DNA of 52,426 nt, from assembly GCA_910586605.1 (NCBI GenBank), contig CAJUJR010000010.1, positions 1 through 52,426 of the forward strand, given 5' to 3'. A program made the position numbers and the translations under genes. This document shows, piece by piece, positions 16,325 through 27,030 of the stretch. Under the pieces are notes generated by a model. It was not told the DNA's origin, did no database searches, and saw nothing but the letters and a program-made list of their open reading frames with translations. Source of the DNA: an uncultured Lachnospiraceae bacterium (GTDB lineage: Bacteria > Bacillota > Clostridia > Lachnospirales > Lachnospiraceae). The first letter of the stretch is position 1; every line of letters begins with the position of its first letter.

Positions 16325-18637
16325 CTATTCAGCCTCATTTAACTTACGGATGGTATCCTGGATATCTTCATAATGAAGTTTATTTCCACTAAAGGATAAA
16401 ATAGAGTGAAGCGGCGTGCCTGTGTACATTACTTTCATCAGTTCTATTGTCCCGGCTCCCATAGTATCTCCGGCTTCTTCTGCTGAAGTGCCAAAACCGC
16501 TTTTTTCCAGCAATTCATTTAATAGTTCCGGATTTTTAGAAAACAGTTCAACATCTTCACAGGTAGTTATATCTCCAGCTTGGAATGGAAGGCGTTTTGT
16601 CCCTGCAATCTGGATTGGGACATCTAAACGGATATCGCGTGAGGAAGCCCCGATTAAGATATGGTACAGGCCGCTTTCTGTAAACCAGTCGCCTGCGGTT
16701 TCATTAAAATAAGCAAATGAGCGGTAATTTAAGGTAAAGGTGACTGTTTTTACTTCGCCTGGCTGAAGGGAAACTTTTACGAAATCTTTTAATTCTTTTT
16801 CCGGCCTGTTTTCGAGGCCAATAAAGTTTTTTACATAAAGTTGGACAATCTCTTTCCCAAAGGTATTTCCTGTATTTTTGATATCAGCAGATATTGTGAC
16901 CGTATCTGTATCAAGAGCCCGGGCTGAGGTATTATTTAGTGTTTTGCCATCAATTTCTATATTTAAGTTGCTATATTCAAAGGTGGTATAGCTAAGCCCA
17001 AAACCAAATGGGAATAAGACATCCAGTTTCTTTTTGTCATAATAACGGTAGCCGATAAATACGCCTTCGCTATAAGAAACTTCATTGCGGCTTCCCGGGA
17101 AGTTCAGGAAAGACGGGGTGTCTTCTATGCGGCTTGGGAAAGTCTCTGCAAGCTTCCCAGAAGGGTTAACGCGTCCTGTTAGTAAATCTGCTGCAGATGC
17201 GCCGCTGGCCTGTCCGGCAAGATACATTTCAAGTACGGCATTTACTTTTCCAAGCCATGGCATACATACCGGAGAGCCATTATGCAGTACGATGACAACA
17301 TTTTTTTGTACTTCGCAGATTTTGTCAATCAAATAGTTCTGGCAATCCGGCATGTTCAGATGGGTACGGTCATAGCCCTCGCTTTCAAAAGAGTCTGGAA
17401 GCCCGGCAAAAATAACTGCAATATCGGCATTTTTGGCAGTTTCGATGGCTTCCTGAAGCAGTAATTCTTCCGTTTTATCTTCTTCTGTCTGATATCCTTG
17501 GGAATAGGCAACATGATATGTTTCCAGGGACTCAAACGCATCCAGTGCAGAAGTTATCTTGGAACAATTTATATGGCTGGAGCCGCCTCCCTGGATTCGT
17601 GGTGTTTTGGCAAATTCACCAATCAGCGCAATCTTTTGCCCGGGTTTCAGTGGGAGGACGCCGTCATTTTTTAGCAGGACGGCAGATTCAGAAGCAGTTT
17701 CCTGTACAAGCTTATGGTGGGCTTCTTTATCATAAGCAGGGCGTGTTGCCGGCTTCTTTGAGATATATTTATTTACAAGGTTTAGGATACGCAGGACGGT
17801 TTTGTCAAGGACGGCTTCATCTAGTGTACCATTTTTAACTGCTTCCACTATCTGCTGGTCAGTTTCCCCATGGCAGTCAGGCATTTCTAAGTCAAGCCCT
17901 GCTTCCAGTGCTGGAATACGCTTATTCATTGCGCCCCAATCTGTCATAACAATTCCCTCAAAGCCCCATTCTTCCCGGAGGACATCATTTAAAAGCCATT
18001 TATTTTCGCAGGAATAGGTACCGTTAATTCGGTTGTAACTGCACATAACAGTCCAAGGCTTTGCTTCTTTGACTACTTTTTCAAAAGCAGCTAGGTAGAT
18101 TTCGCGTAAGGTGCGTTCATCAGCTTTTACGCTGACGCTCATTCGGCGCCATTCCTGGTTGTTTGCTGCAAAATGTTTTAGGCTGACGCCTACATTATGG
18201 CTCTGGACTCCTTTGACAAAGGCTGTTGCAAGTTCCCCGGCCAGATATGGATCTTCTGAATAATATTCAAAATTTCTGCCGCAGAGCGGGGAGCGTTTCA
18301 TATTAATGCCAGGTCCAAGTAAAACGGCGACGTCTTCTGCAATGCATTCTTCCCCAAGTGCGCTGCCTACTGTATACAGCAGTTCACGGTTAAAGGAACA
18401 TGCCATAGCAGATGCTGTTGGGAAACAGACTGCTTTAATGCTTTCAGCGACGCCCATATGGTCAACATCTTCTTCTTGCTTGCGGAGGCCGTGCGGTCCG
18501 TCAGATACCATAACAGAAGGCAGGCCAAGTTCTTCTGCAGAGGCGGTATGCCAGAAGTCTGCACCAGAACACAAGCCTGCCTTTTGCTCTAATGTCATTT
18601 TTGATAAAATAGTAGCTACATCTAATTCTTTTCCCAT
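16325..18637 (-). CDS. Glycoside hydrolase family 3 beta-glucosidase
   Basis: The 770-residue protein has the full GH3 layout. An N-terminal TIM-barrel-like domain carries KRSPLCGRNFEYYSEDP (114-130) and the nucleophile Asp233 (GIVMTDWGA). A second alpha/beta domain follows (about 310-560), then a C-terminal fibronectin-III-like domain (about 620-700, ending in the SRDIRLDVPI region). No signal peptide is present, so it should act in the cytosol on imported oligosaccharides or plant glycosides by a retaining mechanism. It is monocistronic, diverges from rpoB, and starts after GGAGG on the minus strand. The exact substrate (gluco-, xylo- or arabinoside) cannot be told. Confidence 0.93.
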   Translation of the reverse strand: MGKELDVATILSKMTLEQKAGLCSGADFWHTASAEELGLPSVMVSDGPHGLRKQEEDVDHMGVAESIKAVCFPTASAMACSFNRELLYTVGSALGEECIAEDVAVLLGPGINMKRSPLCGRNFEYYSEDPYLAGELATAFVKGVQSHNVGVSLKHFAANNQEWRRMSVSVKADERTLREIYLAAFEKVVKEAKPWTVMCSYNRINGTYSCENKWLLNDVLREEWGFEGIVMTDWGAMNKRIPALEAGLDLEMPDCHGETDQQIVEAVKNGTLDEAVLDKTVLRILNLVNKYISKKPATRPAYDKEAHHKLVQETASESAVLLKNDGVLPLKPGQKIALIGEFAKTPRIQGGGSSHINCSKITSALDAFESLETYHVAYSQGYQTEEDKTEELLLQEAIETAKNADIAVIFAGLPDSFESEGYDRTHLNMPDCQNYLIDKICEVQKNVVIVLHNGSPVCMPWLGKVNAVLEMYLAGQASGASAADLLTGRVNPSGKLAETFPSRIEDTPSFLNFPGSRNEVSYSEGVFIGYRYYDKKKLDVLFPFGFGLSYTTFEYSNLNIEIDGKTLNNTSARALDTDTVTISADIKNTGNTFGKEIVQLYVKNFIGLENRPEKELKDFVKVSLQPGEVKTVTFTLNYRSFAYFNETAGDWFTESGLYHILIGASSRDIRLDVPIQIAGTKRLPFQAGDITTCEDVELFSKNPELLNELLEKSGFGTSAEEAGDTMGAGTIELMKVMYTGTPLHSILSFSGNKLHYEDIQDTIRKLNEAE

Positions 18638-18698
18638 AATTCCTCCATTTCTGGCCAGCCTTAAATAGTAAAATATCTTACAACACTAAAAAAAGTGC

Positions 18699-18727
18699 TT
18701 GACATCCACGCACTTTAATGGTAGGAT
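18699..18727 (+). promoter_or_regulatory. Sigma-A promoter of rpoBC
   Basis: TTGACA (18699-18704), a 17-bp spacer and TAGGAT (18722-18727) lie about 210 bp upstream of rpoB. An inverted repeat AGTGC/GCACT (18694-18714) overlaps the -35 box and could be an operator. Confidence 0.7.
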
Positions 18728-18937
18728 GAAAAATGCACTATTGTGGCTGACTATACTTTTTTATCCTTTGTACCTAATTATAACATAAGATTGCTTTTTT
18801 GAAAAGACTTTCTTGCAGGATTAGATAAAAAGGGTTGTTATTCACAGCCGTGAGTAGTAACAGAAAAGAGGGGACAGTATTGCTGTTCATAGCCGTTTTA
18901 AACAACATGTGCAAAAAATATAAGGAGTGGAACATCA

Positions 18938-21900
18938 ATGGAGAAAAACAGAATACATCCAATTGCAGTTAGTAATGGTGTGAGAATGAGCTATGCCCGT
19001 CAGCATGAAGTGCTTGAGATGCCGAACTTGATTGAAGTTCAGACTGACTCTTACCAATGGTTCCTGGATGAAGGGCTAAAGGAGGTTTTTCGTGATATTT
19101 CGCCAATCGCTGACTTTGGTGGTCATCTAAGCCTTGAGTTTGTGGATTTTGAGTTATGCCGCAACGAGACGAAGTACGACATTGATCAGTGCAAGGAAAG
19201 AGATGCTACGTATGCTGCGCCGTTAAAGGTAAAGGTAAGACTGCATAATAAAGAAACAGAAGAGATAAAAGAACACGAAATCTTTATGGGTGATTTGCCT
19301 TTGATGACTGCAACCGGAACTTTTGTGATTAATGGTGCAGAGCGTGTTATTGTAAGTCAGTTGGTTCGTTCACCGGGTATCTATTATGCCATTGGACATG
19401 ACAAGATTGGAAAAGAATTGTATTCGGCTACCGTAATTCCAAACCGCGGTGCGTGGCTTGAGTATGAGACGGACTCCAACGATGTATTTTCAGTCCGTGT
19501 AGATAGAAATAGGAAGGTGCCGATTACTGTATTTTTACGTGCACTTGGCCTGGGTACGAATGAGCAAATTAGGGAAGTTTTTGGCGATGAGCCGAAAATC
19601 CTTGCAAGTATAGAAAAAGATACTACGGAAAATTATCAGGACGGCCTTTTAGAGCTTTATAAAAAGCTGCGTCCAGGTGAGCCGCTTTCGGTTGACAGTG
19701 CCGAAAACCTGTTAAACGGCATGTTTTTTGACCCGAAACGGTATGATTTGGCAAAGGTCGGCAGATATAAATTTAATAAAAAACTGCATTTCAGATACCG
19801 CATAGCAGGCTGTAAGCTTGCAGAAGACGTTATGCTGCAGACGACTGGCGAGATTCTGGAGGCGGGTACGCTAGTTACAGAAGAGATTGCCGTTCAGATT
19901 CAGAATGCAGCTGTGCCATATGTAATGGTAGAGAAGGAAGAAAAGATTACAAAGGTTCTTTCCAATATGATGGTTGACCTGCGGGAATACCTTCCGAATA
20001 TTGACCCAAGGGAACTTGGTGTGACAGAAAATGTTTATTATCCCCTGCTGAAAGAAATTCTTGAGGAAAACCAGGATAATATTGAGGCGGTGAAGGAAAT
20101 AATAATGGCAAATATTTCCGAGCTTGTGCCAAAGCATATTACGAAAGAGGATATTTTTGCATCTGTTAATTACAATATGCATTTGGAATACGAGATTGGA
20201 AATGACGATGATATCGACCATTTGGGCAATAGGCGTATCCGTGCAGTTGGCGAGCTTTTGCAGAACCAGTACCGTATTGGCCTTTCCCGTATGGAAAGGG
20301 TGGTGCGTGAAAGGATGTCCACACAGGATATTACTACGATTACCGCACAGTCATTGATAAATATTAAGCCGGTTACGGCAGCAGTGAAGGAATTTTTTGG
20401 AAGTTCCCAGTTGTCCCAGTTTATGGATCAGAATAACCCTCTTTCTGAACTAACGCACAAAAGGCGTCTGTCAGCCCTTGGGCCTGGCGGGCTTTCAAGA
20501 GACCGTGCCGGATTTGAGGTGCGTGATGTGCACTATACGCATTATGGACGTATGTGTCCTGTAGAGACGCCGGAAGGTCCAAACATTGGTTTGATTAATT
20601 CCCTGGCTTCCTATGCGCGTATAAATGAATATGGTTTTATTGAAGCGCCTTACCGGAAGGTAGACAAAAGCGACCCTGAAAATCCGCGGGTAACAAACGA
20701 AGTGGTTTACCTTTCTGCTGATGAAGAAGACCGTTTTATTGTTGCACAGGCGAATGAAAAACTGGATGCAGAAGGGCACTTTGCTAATAAAAATGTATCC
20801 GGGCGTTACAAAGAAGAAACTTCAGAATTTGAGAAAAAGAAAATAGATTTGATGGATGTATCTCCTAAAATGGTATTTTCTGTCGCAACCGCGATGATTC
20901 CATTCCTTGAGAATGATGATGCGAACCGTGCCCTGATGGGTTCCAACATGCAGCGTCAGGCGGTTCCGCTTCTTGTTACAGAGGCGCCGGTAGTAGGTAC
21001 AGGAATGGAGATGAAAGCAGCCGTTGACTCAGGAAACTGTGTTATTGCGCAAGAAGATGGTATTGTTGAGCGTGTTGCGTCTAACGAGATTATCGTGAAG
21101 CCGGCGGTTGGTGAGCGCCATAGATATAAACTTGCTAAGTTCCAGCGTAGTAACCAGGGAACCAGCATGAACCATCGGCCTGCTGTTACAAAAGGGGATA
21201 AAGTTACGGCTGGACAGGTTATTGCCGACGGCCCTTCTACCTGTGGAGGCGAGATTGCGCTTGGGAAAAACCCGCTGATTGGGTTTATGACATGGGAAGG
21301 ATATAACTATGAGGATGCCGTGCTCTTGAGTGAAAGGCTGGTACAGGAAGATGTCTATACTTCTGTCCATATTAACGAGTATGAGGCGGAGGCTAGAGAT
21401 ACAAAGCTTGGTGCAGAAGAGATTACACGCGATGTGCCGGGTGTTGGTGATGATGCGTTAAAAGATTTGGATGAAAGAGGGATTATCCGTATTGGTGCAG
21501 AAGTCCGTGCCGGCGATATTTTAGTTGGAAAGGTTACGCCAAAGGGCGAGACAGAGCTTACAGCAGAGGAGAGGCTGCTCCGTGCTATTTTCGGGGAAAA
21601 GGCAAGGGAAGTCCGCGATACTTCGTTAAAGGTTCCTCATGGTGAATTTGGCGTAATTGTAGATGCTAAGGTATTTACCAGGGAAAATGGTGATGAACTT
21701 GCGCCTGGAGTAAATCAGACAGTCCGTATTTATATTGCACAGAAACGTAAGATTCAGGTTGGGGATAAGATGGCAGGGCGTCATGGTAACAAGGGTGTTG
21801 TTTCCAGGGTTCTTCCAGTGGAAGATATGCCATTCCTGCCAAATGGACGCCCTCTTGATATTGTGCTGAACCCTCTAGGTGTGCCTTCCCGTATGAATAT

Positions 21901-22822
21901 CGGGCAGGTTCTGGAAATCCATTTAAGCCTTGCTGCAAAGGCGCTTGGTTTTAATGTTGGGACGCCTGTGTTTGACGGGGCAAATGAGTACGACATTATG
22001 GATACCCTGGAACTTGCCAACGATTATGTAAATACTCCTCTGGATAAAGAGGAACTGGAGGCGCTAAGGGCCGCGGCAGAAGCCGCAGGAGATGCAGAAG
22101 AAATAGAACGCCTAAAAGATATTGTGCCTTTTGAGGAGAAATATAAGGATGTGCTTCTTCCAGAGGTTTTGGAATATCTCCTGAAAAATAAGGAATATAG
22201 GAAAGAATGGGCAGGCGTGCCGATTAACCGTGATGGAAAAGTACGTCTCCGCGACGGGCGTACTGGTGAATTTTTTGATGGTGCAGTTACAGTTGGCTTC
22301 ATGCATTACCTGAAACTCCATCATTTGGTAGATGATAAAATCCATGCACGTTCTACCGGCCCTTATGGAATGGTAACACAGCAGCCTCTTGGTGGTAAAG
22401 CGCAGTTCGGAGGGCAGCGTTTTGGTGAAATGGAGGTTTGGGCATTGGAAGCGTATGGCGCTGCTTATACCCTGCAGGAAATCCTTACTGTGAAGTCAGA
22501 TGATGTTGTTGGACGTGTTAAGACATACGAGGCAATTATCAAAGGTGACAATATTGCAGAGCCAGGTATTCCAGAGTCATTTAAGGTACTTTTAAAAGAG
22601 CTGCAGGCGCTTGCGCTGGATGTAACAGTACTTGATGAAGATGGAAATGAAATTCCAATGTCAGAAAGCGTAGAGGAAGGCAGTGACGAGGAAATCAAGC
22701 CATTAATTGACGGTGATGACAATTTTGCTTTCAGGAACAGTGAATCATTTGAAGAAGCAGGCTTTACGGAGGGAACCGTAGAAGAGCTTGAGGAAGCATC
22801 TTTCAGTGTTTTTGAGGAGTGA
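18938..22822 (+). CDS. rpoB: DNA-directed RNA polymerase subunit beta
   Basis: The 1294-residue protein starts at ATG 18938 after AAGGAG. It is recognisable throughout. The rifampicin-region block 'FFGSSQLSQFMDQNNPLSEL' is followed by LTHKRRLSALGPGGLSRDRAG. GRMCPVETPEGPNIGLI follows, then KMAGRHGNKGVVS near residue 945-960, and the C-terminal 'QQPLGGKAQFGGQRFGEMEV' motif. With alpha, beta' and omega it forms the core RNA polymerase. The rif-region residues look wild-type by eye. An acidic tail (about 1245-1294) is present. The genes rplJ and rplL are not immediately upstream; a separate promoter drives rpoBC here. Confidence 0.98.
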   Translation: MEKNRIHPIAVSNGVRMSYARQHEVLEMPNLIEVQTDSYQWFLDEGLKEVFRDISPIADFGGHLSLEFVDFELCRNETKYDIDQCKERDATYAAPLKVKVRLHNKETEEIKEHEIFMGDLPLMTATGTFVINGAERVIVSQLVRSPGIYYAIGHDKIGKELYSATVIPNRGAWLEYETDSNDVFSVRVDRNRKVPITVFLRALGLGTNEQIREVFGDEPKILASIEKDTTENYQDGLLELYKKLRPGEPLSVDSAENLLNGMFFDPKRYDLAKVGRYKFNKKLHFRYRIAGCKLAEDVMLQTTGEILEAGTLVTEEIAVQIQNAAVPYVMVEKEEKITKVLSNMMVDLREYLPNIDPRELGVTENVYYPLLKEILEENQDNIEAVKEIIMANISELVPKHITKEDIFASVNYNMHLEYEIGNDDDIDHLGNRRIRAVGELLQNQYRIGLSRMERVVRERMSTQDITTITAQSLINIKPVTAAVKEFFGSSQLSQFMDQNNPLSELTHKRRLSALGPGGLSRDRAGFEVRDVHYTHYGRMCPVETPEGPNIGLINSLASYARINEYGFIEAPYRKVDKSDPENPRVTNEVVYLSADEEDRFIVAQANEKLDAEGHFANKNVSGRYKEETSEFEKKKIDLMDVSPKMVFSVATAMIPFLENDDANRALMGSNMQRQAVPLLVTEAPVVGTGMEMKAAVDSGNCVIAQEDGIVERVASNEIIVKPAVGERHRYKLAKFQRSNQGTSMNHRPAVTKGDKVTAGQVIADGPSTCGGEIALGKNPLIGFMTWEGYNYEDAVLLSERLVQEDVYTSVHINEYEAEARDTKLGAEEITRDVPGVGDDALKDLDERGIIRIGAEVRAGDILVGKVTPKGETELTAEERLLRAIFGEKAREVRDTSLKVPHGEFGVIVDAKVFTRENGDELAPGVNQTVRIYIAQKRKIQVGDKMAGRHGNKGVVSRVLPVEDMPFLPNGRPLDIVLNPLGVPSRMNIGQVLEIHLSLAAKALGFNVGTPVFDGANEYDIMDTLELANDYVNTPLDKEELEALRAAAEAAGDAEEIERLKDIVPFEEKYKDVLLPEVLEYLLKNKEYRKEWAGVPINRDGKVRLRDGRTGEFFDGAVTVGFMHYLKLHHLVDDKIHARSTGPYGMVTQQPLGGKAQFGGQRFGEMEVWALEAYGAAYTLQEILTVKSDDVVGRVKTYEAIIKGDNIAEPGIPESFKVLLKELQALALDVTVLDEDGNEIPMSESVEEGSDEEIKPLIDGDDNFAFRNSESFEEAGFTEGTVEELEEASFSVFEE

Positions 22823-22864
22823 TAGTTAAGAAATTGCCCGCTTTCGGGCAAGATGGAGGTTGCT

Positions 22865-25800
22865 ATGGTAGAAAATAGTGCTAAGATTGAAAAAAGCATC
22901 ACCTATGATGCAATTAAAATTGGTCTTGCTTCCCCAGAAAAAATTAGGGAGTGGTCGCATGGCGAGGTGAAAAAGCCGGAGACAATTAATTATAGAACCT
23001 TAAAACCAGAAAAAGACGGACTTTATTGTGAAAAGATTTTTGGGCCAAGTAAGGACTGGGAGTGCCATTGTGGTAAGTATAAAAAAATCCGTTATAAAGG
23101 GGTAGTCTGTGACCGATGCGGTGTAGAGGTGACAAAAGCAAGTGTCCGCAGGGAACGTATGGGGCATATTGAGCTTGCTGCGCCTGTTTCCCATATTTGG
23201 TATTTTAAGGGGATTCCAAGCCGTATGGGGCTTATTTTGGATGTTTCCCCAAGGAATCTTGAAAAGGTTCTATATTTTGCTTCCTATATTGTATTGGAAA
23301 CGCAGGATGGCACTGGCCTTACACAAAAGCAGATTCTTTCTGAATTGGAATATCAGGAAGCCAAGAGGAAATATGGCGATATGTTCCGTGCTGGGATGGG
23401 TGCGGAATCAATTATGGAGCTTCTGATGAGTATTGATTTAGAAGAAGAAGCTGTTGAATTAAAAACGGAACTTAAGAATTCTTCAGGGCAGAAAAGAGCC
23501 AGGATTATTAAACGTTTAGAAGTAATAGAAGCATTCCGGGAGTCAGAAAATAAACCAGAGTGGATGATTTTAACAGTAATTCCGGTAATCCCTCCTGATT
23601 TGCGTCCAATGGTACAGTTAGATGGCGGACGCTTCGCAACTTCAGATTTGAATGATTTATACCGACGCATTATAAATAGAAATAACAGGTTAAAAAGGCT
23701 TCTTGAGCTGGGCGCTCCGGATATTATTATCCGTAATGAAAAAAGAATGCTCCAGGAAGCAGTTGATGCGTTAATTGATAACGGCCGCCGTGGGCGTCCT
23801 GTCACAGGCCCTGGAAACCGTGCCTTAAAGTCCCTTTCTGATATGTTAAAGGGAAAACAGGGACGTTTCCGCCAGAACCTGTTAGGGAAGCGTGTTGATT
23901 ATTCTGGCCGTTCCGTTATCGTAGTTGGTCCGGAACTGAAAATTTACCAGTGCGGGCTTCCAAAGGAAATGGCAATTGAGCTGTTTAAGCCATTTGTTAT
24001 GAAAGAGCTTGTTTCCGATGGGACAGCGCATAATATTAAACAGGCAAAGAAGATGGTTGAAAAGCTTCAGACAGAGGTTTGGGATGTTTTAGAGGATGTA
24101 ATCCGTGAGCATCCTGTTATGCTAAACCGTGCCCCTACGCTTCATAGGCTGGGAATCCAGGCATTTGAGCCAACTCTTGTAGAGGGAAAAGCAATTAAGC
24201 TGCATCCATTGGTATGTACAGCGTTTAACGCCGATTTTGATGGTGACCAGATGGCAGTTCATTTACCACTTTCTGTAGAAGCACAGGCAGAATGCCGTTT
24301 CCTCTTGTTATCGCCAAATAACTTGTTAAAGCCTTCGGATGGAGGCGTGGTTGCCGTCCCTTCACAGGATATGGTGCTGGGGATTTATTATCTGACACAG
24401 GAGAGACCTGGGGCGTTAGGCGAAGGCAAATTTTTCAAGTCAGTAAATGAGGCGATTACAGCTTATGAGAATGGAGAACTGACGCTGCATGCTAAGATTA
24501 AAGTCCGTAGGAGCGGCTTAGATAGCAAAGGGGAAGTGATAACCGGAAATGTAGAATCTACCCTGGGGCGTTTTATTTTTAATGAAATCCTTCCGCAGGA
24601 TTTAGGTTTTGTAGACCGTTCAAAGGAAGAAAACCTTCTTTTGCCAGAAGTTGATTTTCATGTTGGTAAAAAGCAGTTAAAGCAGGTTTTGGAAAAATGC
24701 ATCAATGCGCATGGCGCTACTGGGACCGCTGAGACAATGGATAATATTAAGGCGCTGGGATACAAATATTCTACCCGTGCCGCTATGACAGTATCCATTT
24801 CGGATATGACTGTCCCGAAAGCAAAAAAGACGATTCTGGAAGATGCTGAAAAGACAGTGGAAATGATTACCCGTAAGTTCCGCCGTGGATTGCTGACAGA
24901 AGAAGAGCGGTATAAGGCAGTAATTAATACTTGGAAGATTGCCGATGACCAGATTACGGAGGCGCTGCTTACAGGTTTGGATAAGTATAATAACATCTTT
25001 ATGATGGCAGATTCTGGTGCGCGTGGTTCTGATAAGCAGATTAAACAGCTTGCAGGGATGCGTGGTTTGATGGCGGATACATCAGGCCGTACCATCGAAC
25101 TTCCTATTAAATCAAACTTCCGTGAAGGGCTTGATGTATTGGAATACTTTATCTCAGCGCATGGCGCTAGGAAGGGGCTTTCTGATACAGCGCTCCGTAC
25201 AGCCGATTCAGGATATCTGACACGCCGGCTTGTTGATGTGTCGCAGGAATTGATTATCCGTGAAGTGGACTGCTGTGCAGAGAAGGATTTTATTCCGGGG
25301 ATGGAGATTGCAGGTTTCATGGACGGAAGGGAAATGATTGAATCCCTGGAGGAGCGTATTACTGGACGCTTTGCCTGTGAGAGCATATATGATGATGAAG
25401 GTGATTTGATTGTAAAGGCAAACCATATGATTACTCCTAAGCGTGCTGCCCGTATTGTAAATACAAAGGCAGTTATGGATGCCGGGGATGACGCAAGGAT
25501 TAAAATACGTACGATTTTAACTTGCAAATCGCATATTGGCGTCTGCGCAAAATGTTATGGGGCGAATATGGCAACCGGAGAACCTGTACAGGTTGGGGAA
25601 GCTGTTGGGATTATTGCCGCCCAGTCTATTGGTGAGCCAGGTACACAGCTTACAATGCGTACCTTCCATACTGGCGGTGTTGCCGGTGATGATATTACAC
25701 AGGGTCTTCCACGTGTCGAAGAGCTTTTTGAAGCACGTAAGCCAAAGGGGCTTGCAATTATTGCAGAGTTTGGCGGAACAGTTGCTATTAAAGATACAAA

Positions 25801-26557
25801 GAAAAAACGTGAAGTTATTGTTACAAATAAAGAAACTGGAGAGCAGAAGGCATATTTGATTCCATATGGCTCCCGTATTAAGGTTTTAGAAGGGCAGGAG
25901 CTGGAAGCTGGCGACGAACTGACGGAAGGTAGTGTAAATCCGCATGATATCCTTGCAATCAAGGGGGTGCGTGCCGTACAGGATTATATGATTCGGGAAG
26001 TACAGCGTGTATACCGTTTGCAGGGTGTGGAAATCAATGATAAGCATGTTGAAGTGATTGTACGCCAGATGTTAAAGAAAATCCGTATTGAGAATAACGG
26101 GGATTCTTCCTTCCTGCCAGGTGTAATGGTAGATGCATTGGAATATGAAGATGCTGTTGCAAAAATGACAGAAGAGGGAAAAGAGCCGCCGGAAGGGAAG
26201 CAGGTTATGCTTGGTATTACAAAGGCGGCGCTTGCTACAAATTCCTTCTTATCAGCAGCGTCATTCCAGGAGACGACAAAGGTTCTTACCGATGCTGCAA
26301 TAAAGGGAAAGATAGATCCATTAGTAGGCTTGAAGGAAAATGTTATTATTGGTAAGCTGATTCCGGCGGGGACTGGCATGAAGTGTTACCGTTCTGTTAA
26401 GCTTGATACAGATGAAGCTGCAGAAGAGTTCTTACAAAGGCGGGAAGCTGCTATGAGCGGTGAATTTATGTTTGATGAGGAAGTTGAAGATTTGCCGGCA
26501 GTGGAATATGAAGAAATTGAAGGGGAAGAAGTATATTCTACTTCAATAGATGAATAA
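22865..26557 (+). CDS. rpoC: DNA-directed RNA polymerase subunit beta'
   Basis: The 1230-residue protein uses ATG 22865 (MVENSAKIEK), placed after TGGAGG; an in-frame ATG four codons upstream overlaps that site. The N-terminal zinc ribbon (CHCGKYKKIRYKGVVCDRCG) is intact. The catalytic NADFDGDQ supplies Asp457, Asp459 and Asp461, which hold the active-site magnesium. The second zinc site (CAKCYGANMATGEPVQVGEAVG) and the trigger-loop and bridge-helix regions are present. A small hairpin (TTGCCCG/CGGGCAA, 22832-22849) lies in the 42-bp gap after rpoB. The two genes form one operon ending at the terminator at 26574. Confidence 0.98.
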   Translation: MVENSAKIEKSITYDAIKIGLASPEKIREWSHGEVKKPETINYRTLKPEKDGLYCEKIFGPSKDWECHCGKYKKIRYKGVVCDRCGVEVTKASVRRERMGHIELAAPVSHIWYFKGIPSRMGLILDVSPRNLEKVLYFASYIVLETQDGTGLTQKQILSELEYQEAKRKYGDMFRAGMGAESIMELLMSIDLEEEAVELKTELKNSSGQKRARIIKRLEVIEAFRESENKPEWMILTVIPVIPPDLRPMVQLDGGRFATSDLNDLYRRIINRNNRLKRLLELGAPDIIIRNEKRMLQEAVDALIDNGRRGRPVTGPGNRALKSLSDMLKGKQGRFRQNLLGKRVDYSGRSVIVVGPELKIYQCGLPKEMAIELFKPFVMKELVSDGTAHNIKQAKKMVEKLQTEVWDVLEDVIREHPVMLNRAPTLHRLGIQAFEPTLVEGKAIKLHPLVCTAFNADFDGDQMAVHLPLSVEAQAECRFLLLSPNNLLKPSDGGVVAVPSQDMVLGIYYLTQERPGALGEGKFFKSVNEAITAYENGELTLHAKIKVRRSGLDSKGEVITGNVESTLGRFIFNEILPQDLGFVDRSKEENLLLPEVDFHVGKKQLKQVLEKCINAHGATGTAETMDNIKALGYKYSTRAAMTVSISDMTVPKAKKTILEDAEKTVEMITRKFRRGLLTEEERYKAVINTWKIADDQITEALLTGLDKYNNIFMMADSGARGSDKQIKQLAGMRGLMADTSGRTIELPIKSNFREGLDVLEYFISAHGARKGLSDTALRTADSGYLTRRLVDVSQELIIREVDCCAEKDFIPGMEIAGFMDGREMIESLEERITGRFACESIYDDEGDLIVKANHMITPKRAARIVNTKAVMDAGDDARIKIRTILTCKSHIGVCAKCYGANMATGEPVQVGEAVGIIAAQSIGEPGTQLTMRTFHTGGVAGDDITQGLPRVEELFEARKPKGLAIIAEFGGTVAIKDTKKKREVIVTNKETGEQKAYLIPYGSRIKVLEGQELEAGDELTEGSVNPHDILAIKGVRAVQDYMIREVQRVYRLQGVEINDKHVEVIVRQMLKKIRIENNGDSSFLPGVMVDALEYEDAVAKMTEEGKEPPEGKQVMLGITKAALATNSFLSAASFQETTKVLTDAAIKGKIDPLVGLKENVIIGKLIPAGTGMKCYRSVKLDTDEAAEEFLQRREAAMSGEFMFDEEVEDLPAVEYEEIEGEEVYSTSIDE

Positions 26558-26573
26558 GGTTATAGGGAGAGTC

Positions 26574-26618
26574 AGACGCTGGCAACTGGATTACAGAATT
26601 GCCGGCGTTTGTTTTTTA
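26574..26618 (+). terminator. Terminator of rpoBC
   Basis: An AGACGCTGGCAA stem pairs with TTGCCGGCGTTT (one G-U), followed by GTTTTTT, 17 bp after the rpoC stop. Confidence 0.8.
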
Positions 26619-26699
26619 ATAGGTAGTAACACATTAATGTTAGTACTATTTGTGAGGCTGAAGCTGTTAAAATGAAGTTCAAGGTTATATGGATAGTAA

Positions 26700-26830
26700 A
26701 AGTTCAAGGGGAGGCATCAGGGTGCACGGCAGGAGAAACGATAGGGCGGCTTTCCGGGAAATAAGCAGAATCTGCCTGTTCCTTCCGACGTGGTCAGGAA
26801 ATTGCGGCAAAATAACACACTTTTGCCACA
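26700..26830 (+). other. Possible structured RNA between rpoC and the surface-protein gene
   Basis: The 470-bp gap between the rpoC terminator and the next promoter has no ORF. Within it, local GC rises and several short stems nest: GGCAG/CTGCC enclosing GCTT/AAGC and TTTCC/GGAAA, then TTCCT/AGGAA, then GGCAAAA/TTTTGCC (26806-26827). The last stem lacks a clean T-run. I could not match it to SRP RNA, 6S RNA or a c-di-GMP riboswitch. It lies upstream of the promoter, so it is not a leader of the next gene unless another promoter exists. Confidence 0.2.
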
Positions 26831-27030
26831 GTTTATAGGGAGATTTAAGGGATTTTATGGGTATTTCAAATTTTTTTTATGATGAAAATAGGGCAATTAT
26901 ACAGCATAATTACCCAGAAACAATAAATGATATCGTTGGTTTTTGTGAAATATTGTGTATTTTTTGGTTAAAACTGTGTCAAAAAGTAATAATTTCCAAC
27001 TGAATCGGGAAAACTTGAAAAAAAACGGCA

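Noticed and set aside
24658..25527. 289-residue minus-strand ORF inside rpoC
   Set aside because: Antisense of a highly conserved gene; no independent signals.
26720..26800. SRP RNA or c-di-GMP riboswitch in the rpoC downstream gap
   Set aside because: A stretch resembling CCGGGAA...AAGCAG was compared from memory with the SRP tetraloop region and the GEMM-I core; key conserved positions do not fit.
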